Shown in pieces: positions 1-8,205 of a DNA stretch of 64,000 nt. Numbering within the stretch: the first letter of the stretch is position 1; each line of letters opens with the position of its first letter. The translations under genes and the position numbers were made by a program. Source of the stretch: Streptomyces rugosispiralis (lineage in GTDB: Bacteria > Actinomycetota > Actinomycetes > Streptomycetales > Streptomycetaceae). Under the pieces are notes generated by a model. That model searched no databases. It worked only from the letters and a program-made list of their open reading frames with translations, and had not been told where the DNA came from. Location: the NCBI RefSeq assembly GCF_024505145.1, contig NZ_JANIAA010000034.1, forward strand, positions 46,605 through 110,604, in the 5' to 3' direction.

Positions 1-340
1 CGATGCGGCGGCGCAGCGGCAGCACGGCCGCCAGCGCCCCCGCCGTGGCCATGGCCACGCTGGCGACCGTAAGGATGAGCGTGGTGAGCAGCACGCGGCG
101 GCTCGCCGAGTCGGTCAGCAACTGGGTGTAGTTGTCGAACCCGACCGAGCGGGTCGGATTGCCGAGCAGATCGGTCCCCCGGGTGCTCAGCCAAATGCCG
201 CGCCCCAGGGGCCAGTAGAGGAAGACAGCGATCAACAGCAGCGTCGGCACGGTCAGCCAGGGGCCGAGCCGGGGGCGACGAGGGCCCGCGCGCTTCAGTG
301 GTGGAACGTTCCCGCACATGGCTGAAAAGCTATGCGGCAT
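1..340 (-). CDS. Sugar ABC transporter permease, N-terminal fragment
   Basis: Only the first ~113 codons lie in the window; the gene continues past base 1. The reading frame gives a UgpA/MalF-type inner-membrane permease start: a basic N-terminus, a first membrane helix around residues 25-42 (LTVPTLLLIAVFLYWPLG), a typical periplasmic loop ending in VGFDNYTQLL, and the beginning of helix 2 (LTTLILTVASVAMA). Such permeases pair with a second permease and a solute-binding lipoprotein to import sugars. The start is uncertain: ATG at 340 or ATG at 319, neither with a good Shine-Dalgarno. The LacI regulator at 1208-2245 is a plausible controller of this transporter, which is inference from proximity. 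Confidence 0.75.
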   Translation of the reverse strand, partial: MPHSFSAMCGNVPPLKRAGPRRPRLGPWLTVPTLLLIAVFLYWPLGRGIWLSTRGTDLLGNPTRSVGFDNYTQLLTDSASRRVLLTTLILTVASVAMATAGALAAVLPLRRRI

Positions 341-490
341 CGACGTCTTGGGGGCGGCCGAAAGGTTACGGCCCGACGAACGTCCTCAGCGGCGCCACGC
401 GCCCCAGGGCGCGGCCCTGCCGCCGCCGGGGCGACTTCTCAGGGGCACGGCGCCCGGGTGCGGGGAGGTCACGGGGACTTCGCGGGAACG

Positions 491-1150
491 TCACGCGGCA
501 TCGAGGGCCACCGCCGCGTCCGGCTCCAGACGCCAGCTGCGGACGTGGTCCCAGGTCATATTCCGCCACCACTGCGCATGCCAGTCCGCGCTCCGGAAGC
601 GGAACAGCGAGACCGTGTCGGCCATGAAGCTCCGCGGCGGCTCCCATCCCAGGCCCTCGACGAAATCGAGGATCTCCGGGCGGAGTTCGGGGCGCAGCAG
701 CAGCTCATGGGAGGCGATGGACAGATGCGCGCGGAAGCGGCCGGGGTCCAGCGGATTGGCACGGTAGTGGTCCATTGGCTTGGCCACGGGCGCCATCGCC
801 CGGCGCACCGTGTCGAGCAGGGCGGTGATCCCGGGATTCGGGGAGCCATCGGGCAGGTCGTGCAGATTGAACCCGATGCCGCCGCCGCCCCTCTCGATGC
901 CCAGGTTGTACGTCGTGAAGGAGGCGGTGCCCGCCAGGGCCGTGCCCATCCGATCGGCCAGCTCGTCCTCGGACGCGTCGGTGGGCATATTGCCCATGAG
1001 GGTGGCATGGGGCGGGTACGCGGCGCAGGAGACCAGCCCGTACTGCTGCCTGAGCAGCAGATGGAGATCGGTCAGCAGGGCGCAGGTGCCGGGGTCGGGG
1101 CGGAGGAAGACGCCGTAGCGGAACGACGAGGCGGCCGAGGGCGCGGACAT
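491..1150 (-). CDS. 2H phosphoesterase / 2'-5' RNA ligase-like protein
   Basis: 219 residues. Two H-x-T/S motifs, PPHAT (His48-Thr50) and RAHLS (His142-Ser144), about 95 residues apart, are the catalytic signature of the 2H phosphoesterase superfamily, whose members hydrolyse cyclic nucleotide phosphodiester bonds or ligate RNA. The substrate cannot be told from sequence. Start ATG at 1150 has a GGAG six bases upstream. It lies 57 bases downstream of the LacI gene on the same strand, so it may be read through from the HAD-LacI unit. Family assignment is firm; reaction is open. Confidence 0.8.
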   Translation of the reverse strand: MSAPSAASSFRYGVFLRPDPGTCALLTDLHLLLRQQYGLVSCAAYPPHATLMGNMPTDASEDELADRMGTALAGTASFTTYNLGIERGGGGIGFNLHDLPDGSPNPGITALLDTVRRAMAPVAKPMDHYRANPLDPGRFRAHLSIASHELLLRPELRPEILDFVEGLGWEPPRSFMADTVSLFRFRSADWHAQWWRNMTWDHVRSWRLEPDAAVALDAA

Positions 1151-1207
1151 GGTTTCTCCGGTACGTCAGCGGCGCGGCTCCGGGCTCCGGCGGGCGGCCC
1201 CCCGGAT

Positions 1208-2245
1208 TCAGCGCCGCGCGGGATGGGTTGGGGGTGGGGCGGTGGTGGTTCCGGCCACCAGCGCCCCGCGCAGGGGGATGTGGCGGGTGGGCATGGAGCG
1301 GTCCTCGCGGAGCTCCAGCAGCAGGTCGATGGCGCGTCGGCCGACCTCGTCCAACGGCTGACGCAGCGTGGTCAGTCCGAGAAGCGGGGTGGTGAGCGGC
1401 CCGACGCCGTCGAAGCCGGTGACCGACATGTCGTCGGGCACCCGCACTCCGGCTCGACGCAGCCGTTCCAGGACGCTGACCATGACGTCGTCCTGGGGGC
1501 ACATGATCGCCGTTATCTCGCGGTCCTCGATCAGCGCGGGCACCGCGTCGGCGGGGGCTTCCGGGCCGTCGGCCAGTTCGGTGACGACAGTGTCGACACC
1601 GCGTACCCGCAGGCCGCTCACCATCGCGGCGGTACGGGCGTACTGAGTGATGGACAGCGCCTCCGGCACCAGCAGCACGGCCACCCGGCGGTGCCCGAGG
1701 GACACCAGGTGCTCCACGAGCTGCTCCGCGCCGTCCTCCTCGTCGCAGTAGACGCTGTTGATGGCCGGATGCGGCTCCGGCCGTCCGGCGACGACCGTCG
1801 GCACCCGTTCCACGAAGGGGGCGATGTCCCGGGCCGGAAGCAGACCGCTGCACACCACCAGCCCCTCGACTCGGAGGGAGAGGAGCGTCTGCAGGGCACG
1901 GCGCTCCTCGGCGAGGGCGAAGTCCCGTACACCGGTGGCGGTGACGACCCTGTAGCCGCCTTCGATGGCGCGCCCCTGGAGCGCCGCGTGGAGATGTCCG
2001 TAGAAGGGGCGGACGGCGTCGCGGACGAGCACTCCCAGGGTGTGCGTCCGCTGCGCGACCAGCCCCTGCGCCATGGCGTTCTTGACGTAGCCGAGCCGCT
2101 GGGCGGCGTCGAGGATCCGCGAGCGGACTTCCTCGCTGATGCGTCCCTGCCCCAGCAGGGCCCGGGAGACCGCGGACTTCGACACCCCCGCTTCCCGCGC
2201 GATGTCGATGATCGTGGGCGCCCTGTTGGCCTTTTCCTCCGTCAC
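1208..2245 (-). CDS. LacI-family transcriptional regulator
   Basis: 345 residues. The N-terminus carries the LacI helix-turn-helix (PTIIDIAREAGVSKSAVSRA, residues ~10-29) and hinge region, followed by the periplasmic-binding-protein-like effector domain ending in the usual core TGFDGVGPLTTPLLGLTT region. It should bind an operator as a dimer and respond to a sugar or related metabolite. The GTG start overlaps the TGA of the upstream HAD gene (GTGA), so the two are translationally coupled; there is no separate Shine-Dalgarno. A probable target is the sugar permease gene at the left edge, but no clear LacI palindrome was found there. Confidence 0.9.
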   Translation of the reverse strand: MTEEKANRAPTIIDIAREAGVSKSAVSRALLGQGRISEEVRSRILDAAQRLGYVKNAMAQGLVAQRTHTLGVLVRDAVRPFYGHLHAALQGRAIEGGYRVVTATGVRDFALAEERRALQTLLSLRVEGLVVCSGLLPARDIAPFVERVPTVVAGRPEPHPAINSVYCDEEDGAEQLVEHLVSLGHRRVAVLLVPEALSITQYARTAAMVSGLRVRGVDTVVTELADGPEAPADAVPALIEDREITAIMCPQDDVMVSVLERLRRAGVRVPDDMSVTGFDGVGPLTTPLLGLTTLRQPLDEVGRRAIDLLLELREDRSMPTRHIPLRGALVAGTTTAPPPTHPARR

Positions 2246-2928
2246 CGGCTACCAGTACCACAGCTCATGGAACCGTCCGGGGTCGGCCCGTCGGGCAGCA
2301 GGCCGCGGTCGGCGAGGACGGCGCGGGCGGCCGTGGCCCCGGTCCACAGCCGGGCGTCCCAGCCGTGCTCCCTGGCCGCGTCGATGTTCTTACGGCGGTC
2401 ATCGAAGAACAGGACGCGCTCCGGCGGTGTGCCGAGGAGCTCGGTCATCCGCTGGTAGACGGCGGGATCGGGCTTGGCGAGGCCATGGTCCGCCGAGAAC
2501 ATCAGCCGGTCGAAGTGCGCGGACCAGTCGCTGCGTTCGGCGGTCCGGGCCAGCGCGTGGGGGGCGTTCGACAGCAGCGCGAGCCGGGTGCCCTGCCGCC
2601 CCAGGTCCTCCACCAGGGCCTGGGAGGCGCCGTCGAGCCGGGTCCAGATCTCGACTTCGGCGCTCACCAGCGCGTCGACCGTGCCGGGGCGCAGCGGGGC
2701 GCCGAGTGCGCCGGCCACCGCCGACCAGTAGGCGGTGTCGGAACTGCCCAGGTCGTAGGCGTCACGATGCGCCCAGTACGCCTCGCCGAACGCCGCTTCC
2801 TCCACGCCGAGCAGCCCGGCCAGCCGTTCCTCCAGACCGGAGAGCCCGCGCGGCCGCGTCAGCACCTCGCCGAGGTCGAAGACCACGGTGAGAGGGGTGT
2901 CCAGGCCGGCTGCCGCATCGGCTGCCAT
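2242..2928 (-). CDS. HAD-superfamily hydrolase (subfamily IA, YihX-like)
   Basis: 228 residues from ATG 2928 (GTG 2940 is possible). HAD motifs are in order: motif I VVFDLGEVL (the DxG variant seen in YihX-type sugar phosphatases and epoxide-hydrolase N-domains), motif II LLSNAPH, motif III Lys in GLAKPDP, motif IV FFDDRRKNI. The family dephosphorylates small phosphorylated metabolites with an Asp nucleophile. The stop overlaps the LacI start by four bases. A short imperfect 12-bp tandem repeat (ctgcggtctcgg) lies immediately upstream at ~2945-2980. Longer in-frame starts to 3927 run through the alcohol dehydrogenase gene and were rejected. Confidence 0.8.
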   Translation of the reverse strand: MAADAAAGLDTPLTVVFDLGEVLTRPRGLSGLEERLAGLLGVEEAAFGEAYWAHRDAYDLGSSDTAYWSAVAGALGAPLRPGTVDALVSAEVEIWTRLDGASQALVEDLGRQGTRLALLSNAPHALARTAERSDWSAHFDRLMFSADHGLAKPDPAVYQRMTELLGTPPERVLFFDDRRKNIDAAREHGWDARLWTGATAARAVLADRGLLPDGPTPDGSMSCGTGSR

Positions 2929-3094
2929 ACCGGCCGTCACATCGGCTGCGGTCTCGGCTGCGGTCTCGGCTGCGCCATCCAGGCGGGAACGTTCCACCAG
3001 GGCAACGTAACCGGCGAGACCCACAAGCCGGGCAGCGGCGACGGGAAGGCAGGGTGAACAGACCTCGTCGTCGGACCCACCGGACGCCGCCCGT

Positions 3095-4144
3095 TCAGAA
3101 GGTGAGCACGGCGCGTGCCACCCGGCCGTGGTGGGCGTCGTCGGCGGCCTTGGCGAAGTCCTCCAAGGGGTAGGTCCGGCTGACGAGTTCGTCCAGCAGC
3201 AGCAGCCCCTGCCGGTAGAGGTCGGCGTACAGCGCGATGTCGGCCTGTGGCCGTGAGGAGCCGTAGCGGCAGCCCAGGATGGACTTGTCCAGATACATGG
3301 AGGAGACGCGGAAGGCCGCCTCGGCGTCGGCGGGCGGCACCCCGAGCAACACCGCCTGGCCATGCCGGTCGAGCAGATCGACGGCCTGGCGGATGAGCCG
3401 GGTCGAGCCGACGCATTCGAAGGCGTGGTCCGCGCCGGTCGGCAGGATCTCCCGTACGGCGTCGGTGGAGGGCAGGAAGTGGGTCGCGCCGAACCGCCGG
3501 GCCATCGGCTCCTTGGCGGGGTTGGAGTCCACGGCGACGATGGGCGACGCCCCGGCGATCCGGGCCCCTTGCAGCACATTGAGCCCGATGCCGCCGCTGC
3601 CGATGACGACGACCGACTCCCCGCGGTCCACCTTGGCGCGGTTGAGCACGGCGCCGACGCCGGTGAGGACGGCGCAGCCGATGAGGGCGGCGGGGACGAG
3701 CGGAATGTCCTCGGGGATCGGCACCACCTGGACGGCGGTGACGAGGGTGCGCTCGGCGAAGGCGGAGTTCGAGGCGAAGTTGTACAGCCGCTCGTCGCCG
3801 CGGCGGAACGGCCGGGTCGGCCGGCCGATCGCCGCGCGGCACATGGTGGGGCGGCCGCGGGCGCAGTCGGCGCAGGTCCCGCAGTTGGCGAGGGTGGAGA
3901 GCGCCACATGGTCACCGGGCGCGACATGGGTGACGCCCGGCCCGACCTCCTCGACCACGCCCGCGCCCTCGTGGCCGAGGACCGCGGGGAGGGGGAAGGG
4001 GATGGTGCCGTCCACGACCGACAGATCGCTGTGGCACAGCCCCGCTGCGGCGATGCGCACCAGCACCTCGCCGGGGCCGGGGTCGCGCACCGCCAAGTCC
4101 TCGACCACGCGCGGCGCGGTGCCGTCGAAGATGACGCCTCTCAT
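3095..4144 (-). CDS. Zn-dependent alcohol dehydrogenase (MDR family)
   Basis: 349 residues. Medium-chain dehydrogenase: catalytic-zinc ligands in AAGLCHSDLS and LGHEGAGVV, a structural zinc lobe with four Cys (CGTCADCARGRPTMC), and a Rossmann motif GSGGIGLNV. It should oxidise an alcohol with NAD(P)+ or a tightly bound cofactor, resembling the mycothiol/NDMA-dependent branch. ATG 4144 is preferred because GAAGGG sits eight bases upstream; ATG 4150 and GTG 4153 are also in frame. It is the last gene of the SDR - acyl-CoA dehydrogenase - ALDH - ADH operon, 22 bases after the ALDH stop. Confidence 0.9.
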   Translation of the reverse strand: MRGVIFDGTAPRVVEDLAVRDPGPGEVLVRIAAAGLCHSDLSVVDGTIPFPLPAVLGHEGAGVVEEVGPGVTHVAPGDHVALSTLANCGTCADCARGRPTMCRAAIGRPTRPFRRGDERLYNFASNSAFAERTLVTAVQVVPIPEDIPLVPAALIGCAVLTGVGAVLNRAKVDRGESVVVIGSGGIGLNVLQGARIAGASPIVAVDSNPAKEPMARRFGATHFLPSTDAVREILPTGADHAFECVGSTRLIRQAVDLLDRHGQAVLLGVPPADAEAAFRVSSMYLDKSILGCRYGSSRPQADIALYADLYRQGLLLLDELVSRTYPLEDFAKAADDAHHGRVARAVLTF

Positions 4145-4166
4145 GCTCATCACCCTTCCGGTGCCT

Positions 4167-5633
4167 TCAGGCGACCCAGACCAGCGACTGGAGTTCGCTG
4201 TACGCGTGCAGGCCGAACGAGCCGCCGTCGCGTCCGACTCCGCTTTCCTTGAAGCCGCCGAACGGTGTCTCGGGGTGGCGCTGGGCGGTGTTGATGCCGA
4301 CGTTTCCGCTGCGCAGACGGGCGGCGAGGGCCCAGGCGCGGCCCGCGTCGGCGCTGAAGACGTAGTCGTAGAGGCCGTAGGGCGTGGCGTCGGCGATCCG
4401 CACCGCCTCGTCCTCGTCGTCGAAGGGCAGGGCCACGACGACCGGGCCGAACAACTCCTCGCGCGCGACGGTCATCGCGGGGTCGGCGTCGGCGATCAGC
4501 GTGGGGGCGACGTAGAAGCCGGGCTTGAGCGCCGGGCGTTCGCCGCCCACGACGATCCGGGCGCCCTGCTCACGGGCGCCGGAGACATACGCCTCGACGC
4601 GATCGCGCTGCGCGGCGGAGATCAACGGACCGACGACCGTGGAGTTATCCACAGGGTCCCCGATCTTCAGTGACTCTGCGTAGTGTGTGAGTGCGGCGAT
4701 GACCTTCTCGTACAGCGATCGATGTACGAGCACACGGGTCGGCGCCGTGCAGATCTGTCCGCTGTGAAAGGAGAAGGTCGAACCGACCGCCCCGACCGCC
4801 GACGCGATCACTCGCTCGTCGGCGTCCCCCAGGACGATGGCCGCGCCCTTGCCCCCGAGTTCCATCAGGGTGCGCTTCATCGACCGCCCCGCGGATTCGG
4901 CGATCTTCTTCCCCACGGCGGTGGATCCGGTGAAGCTGACCATGTCGACACCGGGGTGCGCGACCAGCGCCTCGCCGGCGGCCGCGCGCGAGCCGGTGAC
5001 GACATTGAAGGCACCGTCCGGGAGCCCGGCCTCCTTCAGCAGGGGGCCGAGCTCGAGACAGCACAGCGGATCTTGCGGCGCGGGTTTGGCCACGACCGTA
5101 TTGCCCATGGCCAGGGCCGGGGCCACCTTGCCCGCGAGATTCGTGAGAGGGAAGTTGTAGGAGGTGATGCAGCAGACGACACCCAGGGGACGGCGGGCCG
5201 CTGCCGCCCCGATCAGCCCACCGGGCGCCAGCGGGGTGGCGGCCAGGGGCAGCGGGGCCAGCGGCACGGTGTCCGGTTCGAGGGCGCCGCGCGCATAGCG
5301 GCGGAAGCGGTCGATCGCCGGGGGCACCTGGAGGGACGAGGTGACGCGCAGCGTCGCCCCGGTCTCCGCCTGGACGAGGGGCACCAGGTCCGGGGCGTGC
5401 TCGGCGAGCAGATCGGCGGCCCGGTCGAGTACGGCGGCGCGCTCCTTTGGGGCGGTGCGCGACCAGCCGTCGTACGCGGCCCGGGCGGCCCGGACCGCGG
5501 CGTCCACATCGGCCGGGTCGGCCTCGGGGGCATGGCCGACGGTGTCCTCGGTGGCGGGGTTGATGACGGGGTAGTGCCCGTTCCCGGGAGCCCGCCACGA
5601 GCCGCCGATCCAGTGCGCGTAGGTCTTCGTCAT
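4167..5633 (-). CDS. Aldehyde dehydrogenase family protein
   Basis: 488 residues, normal family length. Shows the NAD-binding segment with ITSYNFPLTN and KPAPQDP, the general base Glu in LMELGGKGAA, the nucleophile Cys in SGQICTAPTR, and the C-terminal GGFKESGVGRDGG. It oxidises an aldehyde to the acid, probably acting directly after the alcohol dehydrogenase encoded next. ATG 5633 overlaps the TGA of the upstream acyl-CoA dehydrogenase (ATGA), so translation is coupled. Closest in motif style to benzaldehyde/aliphatic ALDHs; substrate unknown. Confidence 0.92.
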   Translation of the reverse strand: MTKTYAHWIGGSWRAPGNGHYPVINPATEDTVGHAPEADPADVDAAVRAARAAYDGWSRTAPKERAAVLDRAADLLAEHAPDLVPLVQAETGATLRVTSSLQVPPAIDRFRRYARGALEPDTVPLAPLPLAATPLAPGGLIGAAAARRPLGVVCCITSYNFPLTNLAGKVAPALAMGNTVVAKPAPQDPLCCLELGPLLKEAGLPDGAFNVVTGSRAAAGEALVAHPGVDMVSFTGSTAVGKKIAESAGRSMKRTLMELGGKGAAIVLGDADERVIASAVGAVGSTFSFHSGQICTAPTRVLVHRSLYEKVIAALTHYAESLKIGDPVDNSTVVGPLISAAQRDRVEAYVSGAREQGARIVVGGERPALKPGFYVAPTLIADADPAMTVAREELFGPVVVALPFDDEDEAVRIADATPYGLYDYVFSADAGRAWALAARLRSGNVGINTAQRHPETPFGGFKESGVGRDGGSFGLHAYSELQSLVWVA

Positions 5634-7099
5634 CGGCGTGATTCCTTGGGGAGGTGAAGTACGCGCTCGGCGATGATGGTGCGCTGGATCTCGTCCGAGC
5701 CGCCGTAGATGGTGTCGGCGCGGGAGAAGAGGAAGAGACGCTGGAAGGCGTCGAGTTCGTACGGCCGGCTGGCGGTCCAGCGCGCCGGGCCGAGTGCGGC
5801 CGCGGCGCCTCTCACCTGCACGGCCAGCTCGCCGAGCCGCTGATGCCAGCCGCCCCACAGCAGCTTGGCGACGCTGGGCGCGCCGGGGTCCTGCGGTCCG
5901 GAGTACGGCGGGCCGGAGTGCTGCGGGCCGGAGTGCCGCGGGCCGGGGCCGGGTGAGCCGGGGTCGGGTGAGCCGGGGTCGGGTGAGCCGGGGTCGGGTG
6001 AGCCGGGGTCGGGTGAGCCAACGCCAGGCGAGCCGGGGCCGGGTGAGCCGGGGGCCCGGGGGTCCGCGCTCCTCGGGGGGAGGTCATCGGGGGCGGCCTT
6101 CCGTGGAGCGGGGTCCCGGGTCGGCCGGGCGGAGTTCGGGGCGGGGCTCTGTGCGCTGCCCAGGGTGCGCAGGGCGTTCCAGCGCATGGCCTTGAGCTCG
6201 GCCCACTGCCGTATGAGCCGGTCACGCAGGACGGGTTCCTCGGCGGCGCCGGTCTCCAGCGCCAGCCGCACCACCCGGCTCAGCTCCTGGGCGAAGCCGA
6301 TCTGCTGGACCAGGGTGGAGACCCCGCGCTCCACCGCCAGCAGGCTCATGGCCACGCGCCAGCCGTGGCCCGCGCCGCCGACGAGGTGTTCGGCGCGGGC
6401 CACGGCCCCGTCGAAGAACACCTCGTTGAACTCCGCGGTCCCGGTCAGTTGCCGGATCGGCCGCACCTCGATCCGTCCCGGCTGGTCCATCGGCACCAGC
6501 AGAAAGGAGAGTCCATGATGGCGCTGTGAGCCCTCCTCGGTGCGCGCCAGCACAAAGCACCAGTCGGCCTCATGGGCGAGGGAGGTCCAGATCTTCTGCC
6601 CGGTGATGCGATAGGTGCCCTCGCCCGGGTCGCGGACGGCGCGGGTCCGCAGCCCGGCGAGGTCCGAACCGGCGTCCGGTTCGCTGTAGCCCTGGCACCA
6701 CACCTCCTCGCCACGGGCGATGGGCGGCAGGAAGCGGGTGCGCTGGGCGGAGTCGCCATGGGCGAGCAGGGTGGGCCCGAGGAGGTTCTCGCCGATATGG
6801 CCCAGTCGGCCGGGCGCCCCGGCGCGGGCGTACTCCTCGGCCCAGACGACCTGTTGGGTCAGCGTCGCGGCGCGGTTTCCGTACGCCCCGTCCGTACGGT
6901 CCCAGCCCAGGCCGATCCAGCCGGCCGTGCCGAGCTCGCGCTCCCAGGCGCGGCGGACGGCCATGTCGCCGTGCGCCTCGCCGGGGTGGCCGCCGGTCTG
7001 CTGCCTGAGTGCGGCGAACGGCCCGGTGAAGTGCTCGGCCAGCCAGTCGCGCGCCTCGGCGCGGAACCGTTCGTCCTCCGTCCCGAAAGCGAAGTCCAC
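5630..7099 (-). CDS. Acyl-CoA dehydrogenase with a Pro-Gly-Ser repeat insertion
   Basis: 489 residues from GTG 7099, which is preceded by a strong GAGGGGAG five bases away and gives the family-typical start MDFAFGTEDERFRAEARDWL. FAD- and acyl-CoA-binding motifs are present (WCQGYSEPDAGSDLA, ITGQKIWTS) and the C-terminal helix bundle ends IYGGSDEIQRTIIAERVL. Between LRTLGSAQSPAP and SVAKLLWGGWHQRL a segment of about 80 residues of (DPGSP)n and related low complexity is inserted, encoded by a 15-bp tandem repeat (see 5951-6055). Family members lack it. A longer start at GTG 7165 would read through a tandem duplication and is less likely. Second gene of the SDR-led operon. Confidence 0.9.
   Translation of the reverse strand: MDFAFGTEDERFRAEARDWLAEHFTGPFAALRQQTGGHPGEAHGDMAVRRAWERELGTAGWIGLGWDRTDGAYGNRAATLTQQVVWAEEYARAGAPGRLGHIGENLLGPTLLAHGDSAQRTRFLPPIARGEEVWCQGYSEPDAGSDLAGLRTRAVRDPGEGTYRITGQKIWTSLAHEADWCFVLARTEEGSQRHHGLSFLLVPMDQPGRIEVRPIRQLTGTAEFNEVFFDGAVARAEHLVGGAGHGWRVAMSLLAVERGVSTLVQQIGFAQELSRVVRLALETGAAEEPVLRDRLIRQWAELKAMRWNALRTLGSAQSPAPNSARPTRDPAPRKAAPDDLPPRSADPRAPGSPGPGSPGVGSPDPGSPDPGSPDPGSPDPGSPGPGPRHSGPQHSGPPYSGPQDPGAPSVAKLLWGGWHQRLGELAVQVRGAAAALGPARWTASRPYELDAFQRLFLFSRADTIYGGSDEIQRTIIAERVLHLPKESRR
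5951..6055. repeat. 15-bp tandem repeat inside acyl-CoA dehydrogenase
   Basis: Seven consecutive 15-bp units of the form gggtgagccggggtc, the first four identical and the last three with substitutions. On the coding (minus) strand they read DPGSP repeatedly. Further degenerate units extend toward 5898. Unit length is a multiple of three, so copy-number change keeps frame. Confidence 0.9.
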
Positions 7100-7106
7100 A
7101 GCCTCT

Positions 7107-7160
7107 CCCCTCGTCGGCCCTGGTGGGTTGTTCCCCTCGTCGGCCCTGGTGGGTTGTTCC
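7107..7160. repeat. 26-bp direct duplication upstream of acyl-CoA dehydrogenase
   Basis: Two perfect adjacent copies (7107-7132 and 7133-7158) of a 26-bp segment beginning cccctcgtcggccc. It lies between the SDR stop and the acyl-CoA dehydrogenase start, and includes the Shine-Dalgarno-proximal bases. Unit length is not a multiple of three, consistent with it being untranslated and with the GTG 7099 start. Confidence 0.85.
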
Positions 7161-7183
7161 GGCACGCCCCGCCCTTGCCGGGG

Positions 7184-8095
7184 TCAGGCGTTGGGGCGTT
7201 GGCCGTCGGCGGCGGCCCGGGCCATGGCCTCCAGTTGGGCCAGCATCGGCATGGGGTCGGTGCCGACCGTGCCGGGGAGGAAGTCGGCGATCTTCTCCGG
7301 GGTCCAGGCGCCCTCGGTGTATCCGGCGCGCAGTTCACGGGGCTGGGCCCAGACCGCGATCTTGGGGCCCGCGATCGTATAGACCTGCCCGGTGATCCGC
7401 TCCGCGTGGGCGCGTTCGCTCAGCAGATAGACGACCAGGGCCGCCACGTCCTCCGGCTCGCCGATCTCCTTGAGCTCCATCGGTACGTTGGCGGACATCC
7501 GGGTGCGGGCGACCGGGGCGACACAGTTCGCCGTGACGCCGTACTTGTGCAGCCCCAGCGCGGCGCTGCGCACCAGGGAGATGATCCCGCCCTTGGCGGA
7601 GGCGTAGTTGGCCTGGGCCACGCTGCCCTGGTGGTTGCCGCTGGTGAACCCGATCAGGGTGCCGGAGCGCTGGCGGCGCATCACGGCCGACGCCGCCCGG
7701 AAGACCGTGAAGGTGCCCTTGAGATGGGTGGCGACGACCGGGTCCCACTCCTCCTCTGACATGTTGAACAGCATCCGCTCGCGCAGGATCCCGGCGACGC
7801 AGACGACCCCGTCCAGCCGTCCGTACCGCTCCAGCGCGGTGTCCACGATCCGCTGGCCCCCGGCCATGGCCGAGACGTCGTCGGCGACCGCGACCGCCTC
7901 GCCGCCCGCCGCCGCGATCTCCTTGACCACGGCCTCGGCGACCTCGCTGCTCGGTTCGCCGCCCTCGATCGAGACCCCGTAGTCGTTGACGACGACCTGT
8001 GCCCCCTCGGCCGCGCAGGCCAGGGCCACCGCTCGTCCGATACCGCGTCCAGCCCCGGTGACGGCGACCACCTTGCCGTCCAAGAAGTTGCCCAC
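7184..8095 (-). CDS. SDR-family oxidoreductase (3-hydroxyacyl-CoA dehydrogenase-like)
   Basis: 303 residues. Short-chain dehydrogenase with TGAGRGIG nucleotide-binding motif at residues ~14-21 and catalytic Tyr-Lys in NYASAKGG. The extended C-terminus after the fold resembles (R)-3-hydroxyacyl-CoA dehydrogenase-type SDRs found in acyl-CoA catabolic operons. It is the first gene of the operon with acyl-CoA dehydrogenase, ALDH and ADH, and its start is 22 bases from a 17-bp palindrome (8117-8133) that is shared with the second acyl-CoA module. Confidence 0.9.
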   Translation of the reverse strand: MGNFLDGKVVAVTGAGRGIGRAVALACAAEGAQVVVNDYGVSIEGGEPSSEVAEAVVKEIAAAGGEAVAVADDVSAMAGGQRIVDTALERYGRLDGVVCVAGILRERMLFNMSEEEWDPVVATHLKGTFTVFRAASAVMRRQRSGTLIGFTSGNHQGSVAQANYASAKGGIISLVRSAALGLHKYGVTANCVAPVARTRMSANVPMELKEIGEPEDVAALVVYLLSERAHAERITGQVYTIAGPKIAVWAQPRELRAGYTEGAWTPEKIADFLPGTVGTDPMPMLAQLEAMARAAADGQRPNA

Positions 8096-8116
8096 GTCGC
8101 GTCCCCTCCCGGAGTT

Positions 8117-8133
8117 TCTGACGGTCCGTTAGA
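8117..8133. promoter_or_regulatory. 17-bp palindromic operator, copy 1
   Basis: TCTGACGGTCCGTTAGA, an inverted repeat with a central T. It sits 22 bases upstream of the SDR start and 73 bases upstream of the divergent cyclase gene. Near-identical copies occur at 12781-12797 and 12870-12886. The size and symmetry suit a TetR-type repressor (inference); no such regulator is encoded in the window. Confidence 0.65.
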
Positions 8134-8205
8134 TTTTTGAGCAGACGCGGCCCGAGTACAAGCCCCCGCACACAAACGTCGACCGGGAACACCGAAGGAG
8201 ACGCC

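Noticed and set aside
332..2458. Very long open frame (708 codons) on the plus strand
   Set aside because: Runs antisense to the 2H phosphoesterase and LacI genes; its product is compositionally skewed with no family features. A GC-rich shadow frame.
7100..7165. GTG 7165 as the acyl-CoA dehydrogenase start
   Set aside because: It would translate through the 26-bp duplication; GTG 7099 has a much better Shine-Dalgarno and a family-typical N-terminus.
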